From positions 62,001 through 126,000 of the forward strand of contig JAVBOA010000009.1 of the NCBI GenBank assembly GCA_031551135.1: a stretch of DNA of 64,000 bases, read 5' to 3'. Origin of the DNA: JAITVM01 sp031551135 (lineage in GTDB: Bacteria > Bacillota > Clostridia > Lachnospirales > JAITVM01). Positions 1 through 6,579 of this stretch are shown in pieces. The first letter of the stretch is position 1. Every line of letters begins with the position of its first letter. Position numbers and translations under genes: made by a program. The notes beneath the pieces are model-generated. The model saw only the letters and a program-made list of their open reading frames with translations, had not been told where the DNA came from and searched no databases.

Positions 1-16
1 CCTTTTTCTTTGTTTA

Positions 17-322
17 TTAGATTAACAACCATTCATAGTTCCGGCGACCGTATAAAATACGCCGAATTTGAACAGTATCGCCTTTTACTACAAAGAATAC
101 CAAGTAATTATCTACAATCAATGAGCGATATCCATTTGCGCGAAGATGGTCGTTGTTCAGCAAACTGCATCGTTCCGGCATATATTCAAGACTCTGTATT
201 TTCGATACAATACGCTCGTATTGGGCAAGGGCAGCTTTTTCCGACAGGGTATTGATATAATCAACTATATCAATTAAATCCTGTTTAGCCGCTTTATATA
301 TGCGCACCTTATACTTTTCCAT
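17..322 (-). CDS. RelE/ParE-family toxin
   Basis: Short basic protein of about 101 residues, starting MEKYKVRIYKAAKQDL and ending near RRILYGRRNYEWLL. This is the typical layout of RelE/ParE toxins: an N-terminal helical hairpin followed by a beta-sheet with the basic stretch IRRILYGRRNYEWLL. ParE members poison gyrase and RelE members cleave mRNA on the ribosome; the sequence alone does not tell me which this is. The start at 322 was chosen because the protein begins here in family members; an upstream ATG at 346 is also possible. It overlaps the antitoxin end (309) by 14 bp, so the two are translationally coupled in one leftward operon. It probably stabilises the mobile element. Confidence 0.85.
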   Translation of the reverse strand: MEKYKVRIYKAAKQDLIDIVDYINTLSEKAALAQYERIVSKIQSLEYMPERCSLLNNDHLRANGYRSLIVDNYLVFFVVKGDTVQIRRILYGRRNYEWLLI

Positions 323-605
323 GTTCTTTTCTATATTCCTTCCCATGCACTTTTTCTCTTAGTTCATTGGCGACAACAGTAAAGTCCTCGCCTTCATCTC
401 CGTTTGCGATATCGGCTTCGGTCTGTGAAAGTGCTGAGAGCAATTTTAACAAAGATTGCTGGCGCTCATAAGTCTCCATGCTCATAACAACTAAATCGCC
501 TACACCGTTTTTCGTTATAAAAACCGGCTCTCGTTCGTTATGGCAAAACTCTGAAATCTCGTTTGCGTTATTCCTTAAATCCGAAATAGGTCTGATGGTC
601 GGCAT
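309..605 (-). CDS. YefM/Phd-family antitoxin
   Basis: The 98-residue protein starts MPTIRPISDLRNNANEIS, the classic Phd/YefM DNA-binding N terminus, followed by EPVFITKNGVGDLVVMSMETYE, the signature strand-helix of the family; the C-terminal tail is acidic and would wrap the toxin. The start at 605 is fixed by a GGAGG site 7 bases upstream. It is the promoter-proximal gene of the pair with the toxin at 17-322. Known members repress their own promoter together with the toxin. An upstream in-frame ATG at 647 is disfavoured because it precedes the ribosome site. Confidence 0.9.
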   Translation of the reverse strand: MPTIRPISDLRNNANEISEFCHNEREPVFITKNGVGDLVVMSMETYERQQSLLKLLSALSQTEADIANGDEGEDFTVVANELREKVHGKEYRKEHGKV

Positions 606-907
606 TACAAAACCTCCGTTCAAAATAGAAAAAGATATGGATAGCAATATCCACAGCTAAATAATATCATAATTATGATATATTTGCAAGGAGGGCATCT
701 TTCGTAAAAAATTGAGATTTTAAGTATTTTATTGAAAACAAATTATTTGGGCAATTCATAGGTGATTTTAGTACGTGGCAGCATATCCAAATTGGAGTGG
801 CTTTATATTATAAAATTTGCGTATATTTTTAAAACGAAGAATGTTTTGAATTTGTAATGTTTTAGATAAATAAGTCGCAGAAGGCTTAAAAATTGGGAAG
901 CCGAAGA

Positions 908-942
908 GGGTTGGGAGAGGTAGTGGTGTGGGTGTAAGGTGG
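908..942 (+). other. G-rich tract with quadruplex potential
   Basis: Seven or more runs of two or three G separated by 2-5 bases occur here, in a surrounding sequence that is strongly AT-rich. The spacing would allow a two-layer G-quadruplex on the + strand. Function is unknown; the nearest landmarks are the toxin-antitoxin promoter (leftward) and the palindrome cluster to the right. Confidence 0.4.
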
Positions 943-1135
943 CTAAAGAGTCAAAAGATATATTCTTTTACTTAAAAAATGTAAAATAGCCCCGGTCAAT
1001 GTCTGTAAAGGTTGATATTACGGCGTTTTTAGAGCGTTCAAAATGGTTTAAATCGTTTTTATAATGCTGTATTATAGAAAGTGGAAAAAGTCAAAAATTA
1101 CCATAAATTGGTAAATTTTATGATACCTCGAACGC

Positions 1136-1366
1136 CGATATATCGTCAGCCGATATACAGTCAGACTGTATATCTTGAAAACCTATATCCAGCCTTCGTT
1201 TTCGAGCACTTGACCTATTTTATTTTAATAATTATTTATTTATCAATCATCTTATCAACCATCTTATCAATCATCTATTCAATCATCTTATAAACCCAAC
1301 GAAACCTATACAATACACTAATAATTCAATATACAGTCACACTGTACAAAGTCATACGATATATCG
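1136..1366. other. Mirrored palindrome cluster flanking 12-bp repeats
   Basis: Order: palindrome CGATATATCG (1136-1145), 15-bp palindrome TACAGTCAGACTGTA (1156-1170, extending to 11-bp arms at 1152-1174), tandem repeats (1241-1288), the near-identical 15-mer TACAGTCACACTGTA (1332-1346), then CGATATATCG again (1357-1366). The two palindrome types recur in mirrored order on both sides of the array. Such arrangements occur in replication origins, partition sites and operator clusters. The element encodes a replisome but no obvious initiator in this window, so the origin assignment is inference. Confidence 0.5.
1241..1288. repeat. Four tandem 12-bp repeats
   Basis: The units are TATCAATCATCT (1241-1252), TATCAACCATCT (1253-1264), TATCAATCATCT (1265-1276) and ATTCAATCATCT (1277-1288). 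Each differs from the consensus by at most two bases. The spacing is slightly more than one helical turn, as for iterons. They sit at the centre of the mirrored palindromes. Confidence 0.85.
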
Positions 1367-1645
1367 CCTAACGATATAGTATCAAATTAGTATTATTTAT
1401 CCTTTATATCCCTTGAATCACTCTAATTTTAAATCACTCTAAATTTAAATCTATTTTTAAATCTAATTGCAAATATAATATAATCCATTTATAATATTAA
1501 ATACAAGTTAGCAAGCTAACAAGCTTACAATCAAAATATCAATTAAATTTGTTATATTTATTATAGAATCTTTATAAAATCAATCATACAAAGTATAACA
1601 CAAATATCACGCAAAAAAATATCATCTAAAAAAGGAGTCAGAAAA

Positions 1646-2008
1646 ATGGATAATATTGATAATAACTTAAATGAAGTATTGCAACATATTTTAAACAGTT
1701 TAGAAAAAGTTAATACTAGACTCGAAGCACTCGAAAAAGGTCAAGAAACATTGTATAGAGGTCAAAGAGCACTCGAAATCAGTCAAGAATCAATAATTAT
1801 TGACATTAAAGAACTAAAATCAGGTCAAGAAAACTTGTTTAAAGGTCAAAAAGCGCTCGAAATCGGTCAAATAGAAATAAGAAAAGACATTGAACGACTT
1901 GACAAGAAAATTGATAGAGTCGCTAATTTCCTTATTGATGAAATAGATCGTCAAGTGCATCCGGAGGACTGGAGAAAAAGACAAGAAAACAGGAATCTAC
2001 ACAATTGA
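1646..2008 (+). CDS. Coiled-coil protein of unknown function
   Basis: A 120-residue, charged, almost entirely helical protein. The sequence carries imperfect repeats of the type ALEKGQETL / ALEISQESI / ALEIGQIEI, giving heptad spacing and a long coiled coil; the C terminus (IDRQVHPEDWRKRQENR) is distinct. It has a good AAGGAGT ribosome site 9 bases upstream. No catalytic motif is present. A second coiled-coil protein of similar design lies at 8146-8565 on the other strand. It could be a fibre, scaffold or DNA-organising protein; function not recognised. Confidence 0.7.
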   Translation: MDNIDNNLNEVLQHILNSLEKVNTRLEALEKGQETLYRGQRALEISQESIIIDIKELKSGQENLFKGQKALEIGQIEIRKDIERLDKKIDRVANFLIDEIDRQVHPEDWRKRQENRNLHN

Positions 2009-2192
2009 TTTACAAAGTCTACCATGTCAAGCAATGCAAACTTAATTATACATTGATAACATAATAATACAATACACACATAATTATACAATCTAAACAT
2101 TCAAATCAACATACCGAAAAAGCCTATAAAATCAGCCTTACAAGATGCACAAAAGAATTTAAAAAATAAATAAAAAAAGATCGAAAATACTA

Positions 2193-2221
2193 TTGACAAT
2201 GTTTTTGTTTTCCGGTAAGAT
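2193..2221 (+). promoter_or_regulatory. Sigma-A-type promoter of the early operon
   Basis: TTGACA (2193-2198), a 17-bp spacer and TAAGAT (2216-2221). Transcription from here would give a leader of nearly 600 nt before the first cistron at 2815, running through the structured segments at 2501-2622 and 2711-2751. Confidence 0.65.
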
Positions 2222-2380
2222 TAATTTAAATCAAAAGTCAAACAATCACATCTAAAAAATATGATTATAAAAACAAACAAGATATAAAAAAGAACTTGAT
2301 TACAAATTTCAAAATACAAATCGAATTTAAATCCACAAAGTAATTAAAAAAATTAACTACGAAAAAAGTAAAATTAAAAA

Positions 2381-2413
2381 TCAAGAAATCAAGAAATCAA
2401 GAAATCAAGAAAT
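2381..2413 (+). repeat. Four tandem 8-bp TCAAGAAA repeats
   Basis: Four consecutive copies of TCAAGAAA in the long leader, in otherwise A-rich sequence. Could be a slippage product or a protein-binding array on DNA or RNA. Confidence 0.7.
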
Positions 2414-2500
2414 TAAAATTAAAAATCTAGAATCAAATCTTTAAAATTTAACTCAAAATTTGAACTTTGAAAACTTAATAAACAATAGCAGTGAATTATA

Positions 2501-2622
2501 CTAGTAAGCTGAAACGCTTTTAAATATCGGATATAATCCGATTGACTAGAGCTATCAATTTAGTTTTAATTTAAACTTGTACGTAATTGTACGTAATAGT
2601 CAATGAATACTAAAAATTGATA
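2501..2622 (+). ncRNA. Candidate multi-domain structured leader RNA
   Basis: Two adjacent domains can be folded by eye. Domain 1: CTAGT (2501-2505) pairs with ACTAG (2545-2549) and encloses hairpins AAGC/GCTT (2506-2519) and ATCGGAT/ATCCGAT (2526-2542), a three-way junction. Domain 2: TATCAATTTAGT (2553-2564) pairs with 2609-2622 with a two-base bulge, enclosing a tandem TTGTACGTAA pair (2577-2596). The segment lies downstream of a good promoter and far upstream of the next gene. It is not a tRNA: there is no T arm. No known RNA class is recognised. Confidence 0.4.
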
Positions 2623-2710
2623 TTGATACGACGTTGAATAAGGTCAGGAATTATAATTGTTATTGTGAAAATTGATTAATCCTTAAATGAGCTATACAAA
2701 TAGCGATTTT

Positions 2711-2751
2711 ACTATACCGGTTCGGCCGTAATGTTCAATCATAAGTATAGT
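2711..2751 (+). promoter_or_regulatory. Covarying leader RNA motif, copy 1
   Basis: The outer stem ACTATAC (2711-2717) pairs with GTATAGT (2745-2751). Inside are two small hairpins: CGG/CCG (2718-2728) and ATG/CAT with loop TTCAAT (2731-2742). The interior is nearly identical to the copy at 4890-4933, while the outer stem sequence is completely different but still paired. It lies 63 bases upstream of the gene at 2815. The class of RNA is not recognised. Confidence 0.65.
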
Positions 2752-2814
2752 TTAGAAATATAAACAACAAATCAACAAAACAACTACGATCATAAAATTA
2801 AGGAGGCTTAAACA

Positions 2815-3048
2815 GTGAAAAATCAATCAATAAAACCAATTGCAACATATTGTATTACTAATTGTTGTGCTATGGCGATTTTCGAAATTATCTACGAAAT
2901 TGACGACAAAATCAAAGTCGGCTTAATTTCGGACTCAGAAAAGCGGCATAAAATCACGACAAATAAAATTTACAATGATAAAAATGATAGATTATATTTT
3001 AAGAAATTCGGAGTCAAATATTATATTGATGAGTTTATAAAGTTATAA
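2815..3048 (+). CDS. Small early protein of unknown function
   Basis: A 77-residue protein beginning at GTG (2815) 7 bases after AAGGAGG. It has a Cys pair (TNCCAMAIFEIIYEIDDKIKVG) and a basic C-terminal half. No family is recognised. It is the first cistron after the long structured leader and is followed 60 bp later by ardA, so it belongs to the early anti-host operon. Confidence 0.65.
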   Translation: MKNQSIKPIATYCITNCCAMAIFEIIYEIDDKIKVGLISDSEKRHKITTNKIYNDKNDRLYFKKFGVKYYIDEFIKL

Positions 3049-3108
3049 TGCAATGATAAAACAATAACATCAAACAACAAAAATTACAATTTATAGGAGG
3101 ATTATATT

Positions 3109-3624
3109 ATGTTAAACATTTATGTAGCAAATTTGGGAAAATACAACGAAGGTTACCTTGTTGGCGAATGGTTAGAATTGCCGTACAATGGAGATTTTGA
3201 CGAATGGCTCGATAAAAAAATAGGCGTTTCCTCTAATACTGAATATGAAGAATATGCAATTCACGATTATGAAAGCGATTACGAAGATTTTGAAATATCT
3301 GAATATTCAAATTTAACAGAGCTTAACGAATTAGCGGAACGACTGGAAAATATAGAAAATACATACGATAAAAAGGTAATAAATACGTACATAGAATATT
3401 ATGGAGATTTTGAAGAAGCTTTGGAAAAATTGGAAGGTAATGATGTTATCTACTATTATGCGGAATCATTTGAAGATTTGGCGTGTCAATTTGTAGACGA
3501 AGGATTATACGGAGATATTCCGGATAGTATAATAAACTATTTGGATTATGAAAAAATTGGAAGAGATTTAAGCCTCGACGGATATTATGAAGGTAAACAC
3601 GGCGTGATAATTTATCAATATTAG
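3109..3624 (+). CDS. ardA: Antirestriction protein ArdA
   Basis: A 171-residue, very acidic protein. The N terminus IYVANLGKYNEGYLVGEWLELP matches the conserved ArdA start, and the length is that of the family. Known ArdA proteins mimic B-form DNA and occupy the DNA-binding site of type I restriction-modification enzymes, protecting incoming mobile DNA. The many Asp/Glu residues through the chain fit a DNA mimic. AGGAGG lies 9 bases upstream of the ATG. Its place at the head of the early operon suits expression soon after entry. Confidence 0.93.
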   Translation: MLNIYVANLGKYNEGYLVGEWLELPYNGDFDEWLDKKIGVSSNTEYEEYAIHDYESDYEDFEISEYSNLTELNELAERLENIENTYDKKVINTYIEYYGDFEEALEKLEGNDVIYYYAESFEDLACQFVDEGLYGDIPDSIINYLDYEKIGRDLSLDGYYEGKHGVIIYQY

Positions 3625-3654
3625 GATATAAAACAATAACGATCATGAAATTGA

Positions 3655-3720
3655 ATATTATAGCCACACTGATGAGCTGTAAACAGCGAAATGGGCATAT
3701 TTTGCCCATCTGTGGATATT
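3655..3720 (+). ncRNA. Hammerhead ribozyme, type I
   Basis: The full catalytic core is present: stem I CCACA (3664-3668) with TGTGG (3711-3715); core CTGATGA (3669-3675); stem II GCTG-TAAA-CAGC (3676-3687); GAAA (3688-3691); stem III ATGGGCA (3691-3697) with TGCCCAT (3703-3709); cleavage residue C at 3710. An outer AATAT/ATATT pairing beyond an internal loop extends stem I, as in active type I ribozymes. Predicted self-cleavage is between 3710 and 3711, in the spacer between ardA and the next gene (ATG 3771), giving that mRNA a 5'-hydroxyl end. Confidence 0.88.
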
Positions 3721-3770
3721 TACCACTTTTAAATCAAACAATTAATATAAAAATATTGGAGGCGTATTTT

Positions 3771-4406
3771 ATGAAAAAACTAGTTGTAAATGGCTATAAA
3801 TATGAGGAATTACCGAATTCAACAAAATCAAAATTAAAGCAAAAAATGAGCGAGGATTTACAGTATACTTTTAACGATGATTTTCAATTCAATATCAATT
3901 ACATACTCGAACATGATTTATGCCAACAAAAATTAAGAATTGATTATTCATTGTCATATTGTCAAGGCGACGGCTTGAGACTAACCGGCGAATTAGATTT
4001 AATCCGGTGCTTGGAATACGACGAAATTAAAAAGAAATTTACCGAAAAAGAATTAAAAAGACTTTACCACTATATAATTAACTTTTTAGAAACAATAGAG
4101 ATAAAAAACAATAGCAGATATACATTTTTTAATAAAAACGATTATGATTTCGCAAATGAATTATTAATCAACCTTGAGATCGCTAAATATAAAAACGTAG
4201 ATATCGATCTTGTATGCAGATTCCAATTTGCTATTACGAATTTCTTTCAAAAAATATGTTCAGATTGGGAGAAACAAGGATATGACTATATTTATCCGGA
4301 TGCCACAGAGAAGGAAATAAAAGAATATTACGATAAATATTATTTTGATGAATTTGGTAGGACTATTTACGGAATTGTTCAAGAAATCGAACTGGAATCA
4401 ATTTAG
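3771..4406 (+). CDS. Early operon protein of unknown function
   Basis: A 211-residue protein that starts at ATG 3771 after a TTGGAGG site (MKKLVVNGYKYEELPNSTKSK). It is rich in Tyr, Glu and Lys with no predicted membrane segment and no recognised motif. It follows ardA directly and has a hammerhead ribozyme in its leader. An upstream in-frame ATG at 3645 would place the ribozyme inside the coding region and has no ribosome site, so it is rejected. By context a further host-takeover or antidefence protein, but this is inference only. Confidence 0.7.
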   Translation: MKKLVVNGYKYEELPNSTKSKLKQKMSEDLQYTFNDDFQFNINYILEHDLCQQKLRIDYSLSYCQGDGLRLTGELDLIRCLEYDEIKKKFTEKELKRLYHYIINFLETIEIKNNSRYTFFNKNDYDFANELLINLEIAKYKNVDIDLVCRFQFAITNFFQKICSDWEKQGYDYIYPDATEKEIKEYYDKYYFDEFGRTIYGIVQEIELESI

Positions 4407-4412
4407 AACAAA

Positions 4413-4443
4413 AAGGGTTTTCCGGTATCCCTTCAAAAACCGG
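4413..4443 (+). promoter_or_regulatory. H-type pseudoknot in an intercistronic leader
   Basis: Stem 1: AAGGG (4413-4417) with CCCTT (4429-4433). Stem 2: CCGGT (4422-4426, in the loop of stem 1) with ACCGG (4439-4443). The connecting loops are TTTT, AT and CAAAA, sizes that fit a compact H-type pseudoknot. It ends 36 bases before the ATG at 4479. A role in translation control is inferred. Confidence 0.55.
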
Positions 4444-4478
4444 TAATTAATTAAAAAAGAATTTTGGGAGGTTTTTAT

Positions 4479-4862
4479 ATGTCATTAATGATAAAGAATT
4501 ACTATTCTAATAGTAATCAAGAAATCTATATCAAAACTTATAGCGAATACATTGGTGAATACAATTTTGATGAAATCAATTTATCATCTTTGATCAGCAA
4601 ACTAATTTACATAACGGCGAAATTAACTGAAAATTATGCAAGCGATATCATTTATGATATTGAGTATATAAACGAAATGATTGAAAGTAAAAAGGATTTT
4701 GATATAATTCTGGGATTTATGGAAAATGGCGTTCATAAATATGCATATGAGGAAATCAAAAACGAAACATATAAGAATTCAATCATAATTCAATATTGGC
4801 AAGTAAAATATAATCATTTAGACGGCGTATATTTACGAAGAGTTTCAGTCTTTCCGAATTAA
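4479..4862 (+). CDS. Early operon protein of unknown function
   Basis: A 127-residue protein, start ATG 4479 behind GGGAGG (an ATG at 4464 precedes the ribosome site and is rejected). Acidic, Ile/Tyr/Asn-rich, no recognised domain. It lies between a pseudoknot leader upstream and the second covarying RNA motif downstream. Confidence 0.65.
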   Translation: MSLMIKNYYSNSNQEIYIKTYSEYIGEYNFDEINLSSLISKLIYITAKLTENYASDIIYDIEYINEMIESKKDFDIILGFMENGVHKYAYEEIKNETYKNSIIIQYWQVKYNHLDGVYLRRVSVFPN

Positions 4863-4873
4863 GTTTATCAAAC

Positions 4874-4886
4874 TAAAAACGATTTT
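4874..4886 (+). repeat. TAAAAACGATTTT intergenic signature (first of several)
   Basis: The word TAAAAACGATTT(T) recurs in spacers at 4874-4886, 5389-5401, 6376-6388, 6395-6406 and 6414-6426, and on the opposite strand at 1050-1061. All are outside genes in the left part of the element. Possible regulatory or processing site. Confidence 0.5.
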
Positions 4887-4889
4887 GCC

Positions 4890-4933
4890 ATTCGCGCCGG
4901 TTTAGCCGTGATGTTCAAACATAAGCGCGGAAT
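4890..4933 (+). promoter_or_regulatory. Covarying leader RNA motif, copy 2
   Basis: The outer stem ATTCGCGC (4890-4897) pairs with GCGCG-G-AAT (4925-4933, one bulged G). The inner hairpins CGG/CCG (4898-4908) and ATG/CAT with loop TTCAAA (4911-4922) match copy 1 at 2711-2751. Five stem pairs differ between copies by compensatory changes. It lies 37 bases upstream of the gene at 4970. Confidence 0.65.
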
Positions 4934-4969
4934 CTAAATAAAAACAAAATTAAACGAGGAGAAATTAAT

Positions 4970-5182
4970 ATGAAAACTAAAACGAAAATATACTTTTACA
5001 GGCTTGAAAAATTAGGTTACAGAACTGAAAGAAAATGCGCTGTAATTACCGGCGTTGTATTGGCTCTCAATGAGGATGAAGCGAGAGAAAAAGCTTGGAA
5101 TAAATCCGGAAGTGACTATGCATACGGTTTAGATGTTTGGGAAGTAACTGACGGTACATTTGACTACTATATTCCGGTTTAA
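4970..5182 (+). CDS. Small early protein of unknown function
   Basis: A 70-residue protein with a clear GAGGAG site. It contains LALNEDEAREKAWNKSG, resembling the short beta-alpha unit seen in many small phage proteins, and ends in an aromatic tail (GTFDYYIPV). No enzyme motif. It is preceded by copy 2 of the covarying RNA motif. Confidence 0.65.
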   Translation: MKTKTKIYFYRLEKLGYRTERKCAVITGVVLALNEDEAREKAWNKSGSDYAYGLDVWEVTDGTFDYYIPV

Positions 5183-5235
5183 AAAGATTTTTGGATGTAC
5201 GATTTCATATCACGAAATAAAAACGAATTAAGGAA

Positions 5236-5385
5236 GTGATTCTGCTGAAAGAAATTATTGATATTATGAAGGCTATCACAGTTATAGCTTTGATTGTTTC
5301 GGCTGTTGGATGCATATTCATGCCGGCAATATTTGCGCCATATTGTTTATTTTCAATAGTTGCAGCTTATCTTTTAGGTAATTAA
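5236..5385 (+). CDS. Small membrane protein (non-ATG start)
   Basis: An open frame of up to 49 residues encodes KEIIDIMKAITVIALIVSAV followed by further hydrophobic sequence ending SIVAAYLLGN, consistent with two short membrane segments. An AAGGAAGTG site at 5230-5238 is followed by in-frame CTG codons at 5242 and 5245; GTG 5236 overlaps the site, and ATG 5266 would give a 39-residue protein. The start is therefore uncertain. Function unknown; holin-like size and hydrophobicity are not enough to call a holin. Confidence 0.5.
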   Translation: MILLKEIIDIMKAITVIALIVSAVGCIFMPAIFAPYCLFSIVAAYLLGN

Positions 5386-5421
5386 AATTAAAAACGATTT
5401 TTGGCAATAGGAGGTTTTATC

Positions 5422-6378
5422 ATGGACTACATAACTGCGTTAGAGAACTATAAAAGATATTTAAAAAGCAATTTAACTAAAAAGAATACTGAATCTATGT
5501 TGATTAATGTAATAAAAAACTTTTTTATATTATTGGGAATTAACGAAATTGAAGAAATTACATCCGATTCATTTATTAATTATAAAGAAATTCAGATTAA
5601 AAGAGGCGTTGGAGGAAAATCAATTAATAATTATATTTCTCTTTTAAAAACATTTTTCGAATATTTGGAAGAACATCAAAATAAAAAAGACATTTCAAAG
5701 TATTGTACGCCCATACCATATAAACGGGCTAAAACTCTCCGTGGCGTAAAACAATATAAAGAAGAACATGAGGAAATCGGCAAGGTTATTCCTAAAGAGC
5801 ATTTTAAAAAAATAAAACAATGTTCGCTTGATTCGGATTTTACCGGCGCAAATTGGCTTATGATTCAAATTGGATTAATTTGCGGTTTAAGAAACTGCGA
5901 GATAGTTTCCTTGAAAGTAAACAATTTTGATTTTGAGAAGGGGACTATAACTGTTTTTTCTGAAAATAGCAAAAATGGCAAGTGGCGAACTTTCAGAGTC
6001 GGCAATAATTATTTTCTTGATAGAATTAAAAAATATATCAGCGAAAACGAAATACGAACAAACGAATTTCTATTTCCTTCATTAGTCTGCAAAGGAAAAC
6101 ACATAACAACGACAGCCTTCGCAAGCAATTTTAAAAAGATTTTCTCAGAAGCCGGACTTCCGGTCGGACGAGCTAACGACGGATATACTACACACGATTT
6201 GAGAAGAACAAACGCCACTTTGTTAATTACTGCAAAGCCGCCTTTACCTATTTACGAAATTTCCAAAAGATTAGGTCATTCAAGTATCACAATGACGGAG
6301 AGATATTTAAAAGAATTCATAAATGAGGAAAATAACGAAATGATTGACCGTGTTGTCAAAAACGCTATTCGAATTTAA
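5422..6378 (+). CDS. Tyrosine recombinase/integrase
   Basis: A 318-residue protein, start ATG 5422 behind AGGAGG. It has an N-terminal SAM-like core-binding domain (about residues 1-90) and a C-terminal catalytic domain with all expected residues: Arg in GLICGLRNCEI, HDLRR (His-x-x-Arg), LGHSS (second His) and TERYLK (Tyr nucleophile). It therefore looks active. The element also has a serine recombinase at its right end, which is the likely integrase, so this enzyme may resolve dimers or invert or resolve an internal site. The spacer just downstream holds three direct repeats. Confidence 0.92.
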   Translation: MDYITALENYKRYLKSNLTKKNTESMLINVIKNFFILLGINEIEEITSDSFINYKEIQIKRGVGGKSINNYISLLKTFFEYLEEHQNKKDISKYCTPIPYKRAKTLRGVKQYKEEHEEIGKVIPKEHFKKIKQCSLDSDFTGANWLMIQIGLICGLRNCEIVSLKVNNFDFEKGTITVFSENSKNGKWRTFRVGNNYFLDRIKKYISENEIRTNEFLFPSLVCKGKHITTTAFASNFKKIFSEAGLPVGRANDGYTTHDLRRTNATLLITAKPPLPIYEISKRLGHSSITMTERYLKEFINEENNEMIDRVVKNAIRI

Positions 6379-6428
6379 AAACGATTTTCAGATTTAAAAA
6401 CGATTTCCAGATTTAAAAACGATTTTAC
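6371..6428 (+). repeat. Three direct repeats of about 19 bp after the recombinase gene
   Basis: Three consecutive copies of GATTTAAAAACGATTTYCA-like sequence (6371-6390, 6391-6409, 6410-6428), the first overlapping the end of the recombinase gene. Each contains the TAAAAACGATTT word found in other spacers of the element. They could be recombinase arm sites or operators. Confidence 0.75.
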
Positions 6429-6493
6429 AAAAATAAACCGCGATGATACAGAAAAACCTATTAATTACAAATAAAAAAATACATTTATTTTGG

Positions 6494-6522
6494 TTGACAA
6501 ATAAACAAACTCATAATATAAT
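6494..6522 (+). promoter_or_regulatory. Consensus promoter of mazF
   Basis: TTGACA (6494-6499), 17-bp spacer, TATAAT (6517-6522): a perfect sigma-A promoter 57 bp upstream of the MazF start. Confidence 0.85.
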
Positions 6523-6579
6523 GTGGTAGAATAGAGATTTGGAAAATTTATCGCTTTAGTGAATGGGGGGAGAGTTATT

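Larger units (their letters stand above)
606..1645. other. Gene-poor AT-rich region, candidate origin or partition region
   Basis: About 1 kb without a convincing gene between the antitoxin (leftward) and the coiled-coil gene at 1646 (rightward). It holds a G-rich tract (908-942), mirrored pairs of palindromes and a 12-bp tandem array, described separately. A 70-codon open frame at 1081-1293 is low-complexity (Ile/Leu/Tyr), lacks a ribosome site and is formed by the tandem repeat, so I do not call it. A hairpin GTTAG-CAAG-CTAAC lies at 1507-1520. Confidence 0.5.

Noticed and set aside
1081..1293. 70-codon open frame in the gene-poor region
   Set aside because: Low-complexity Ile/Leu/Tyr protein generated by the tandem 12-mers, with no ribosome site.
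2501..2549. Possible tRNA (acceptor-, D- and anticodon-like arms)
   Set aside because: There is no T arm or TTCRA loop, the D-like loop is wrong, and the anticodon would be ATA; treated as a three-way-junction leader RNA.
3645..3770. N-terminal extension of the gene at 3771
   Set aside because: It would translate through the hammerhead ribozyme and has no ribosome site; ATG 3771 follows TTGGAGG.
5422..6378. Tyrosine recombinase as the enzyme that integrated the element in sigG
   Set aside because: The gene at the junction is the serine recombinase, and integration inside a protein-coding gene next to that enzyme fits the serine type better.
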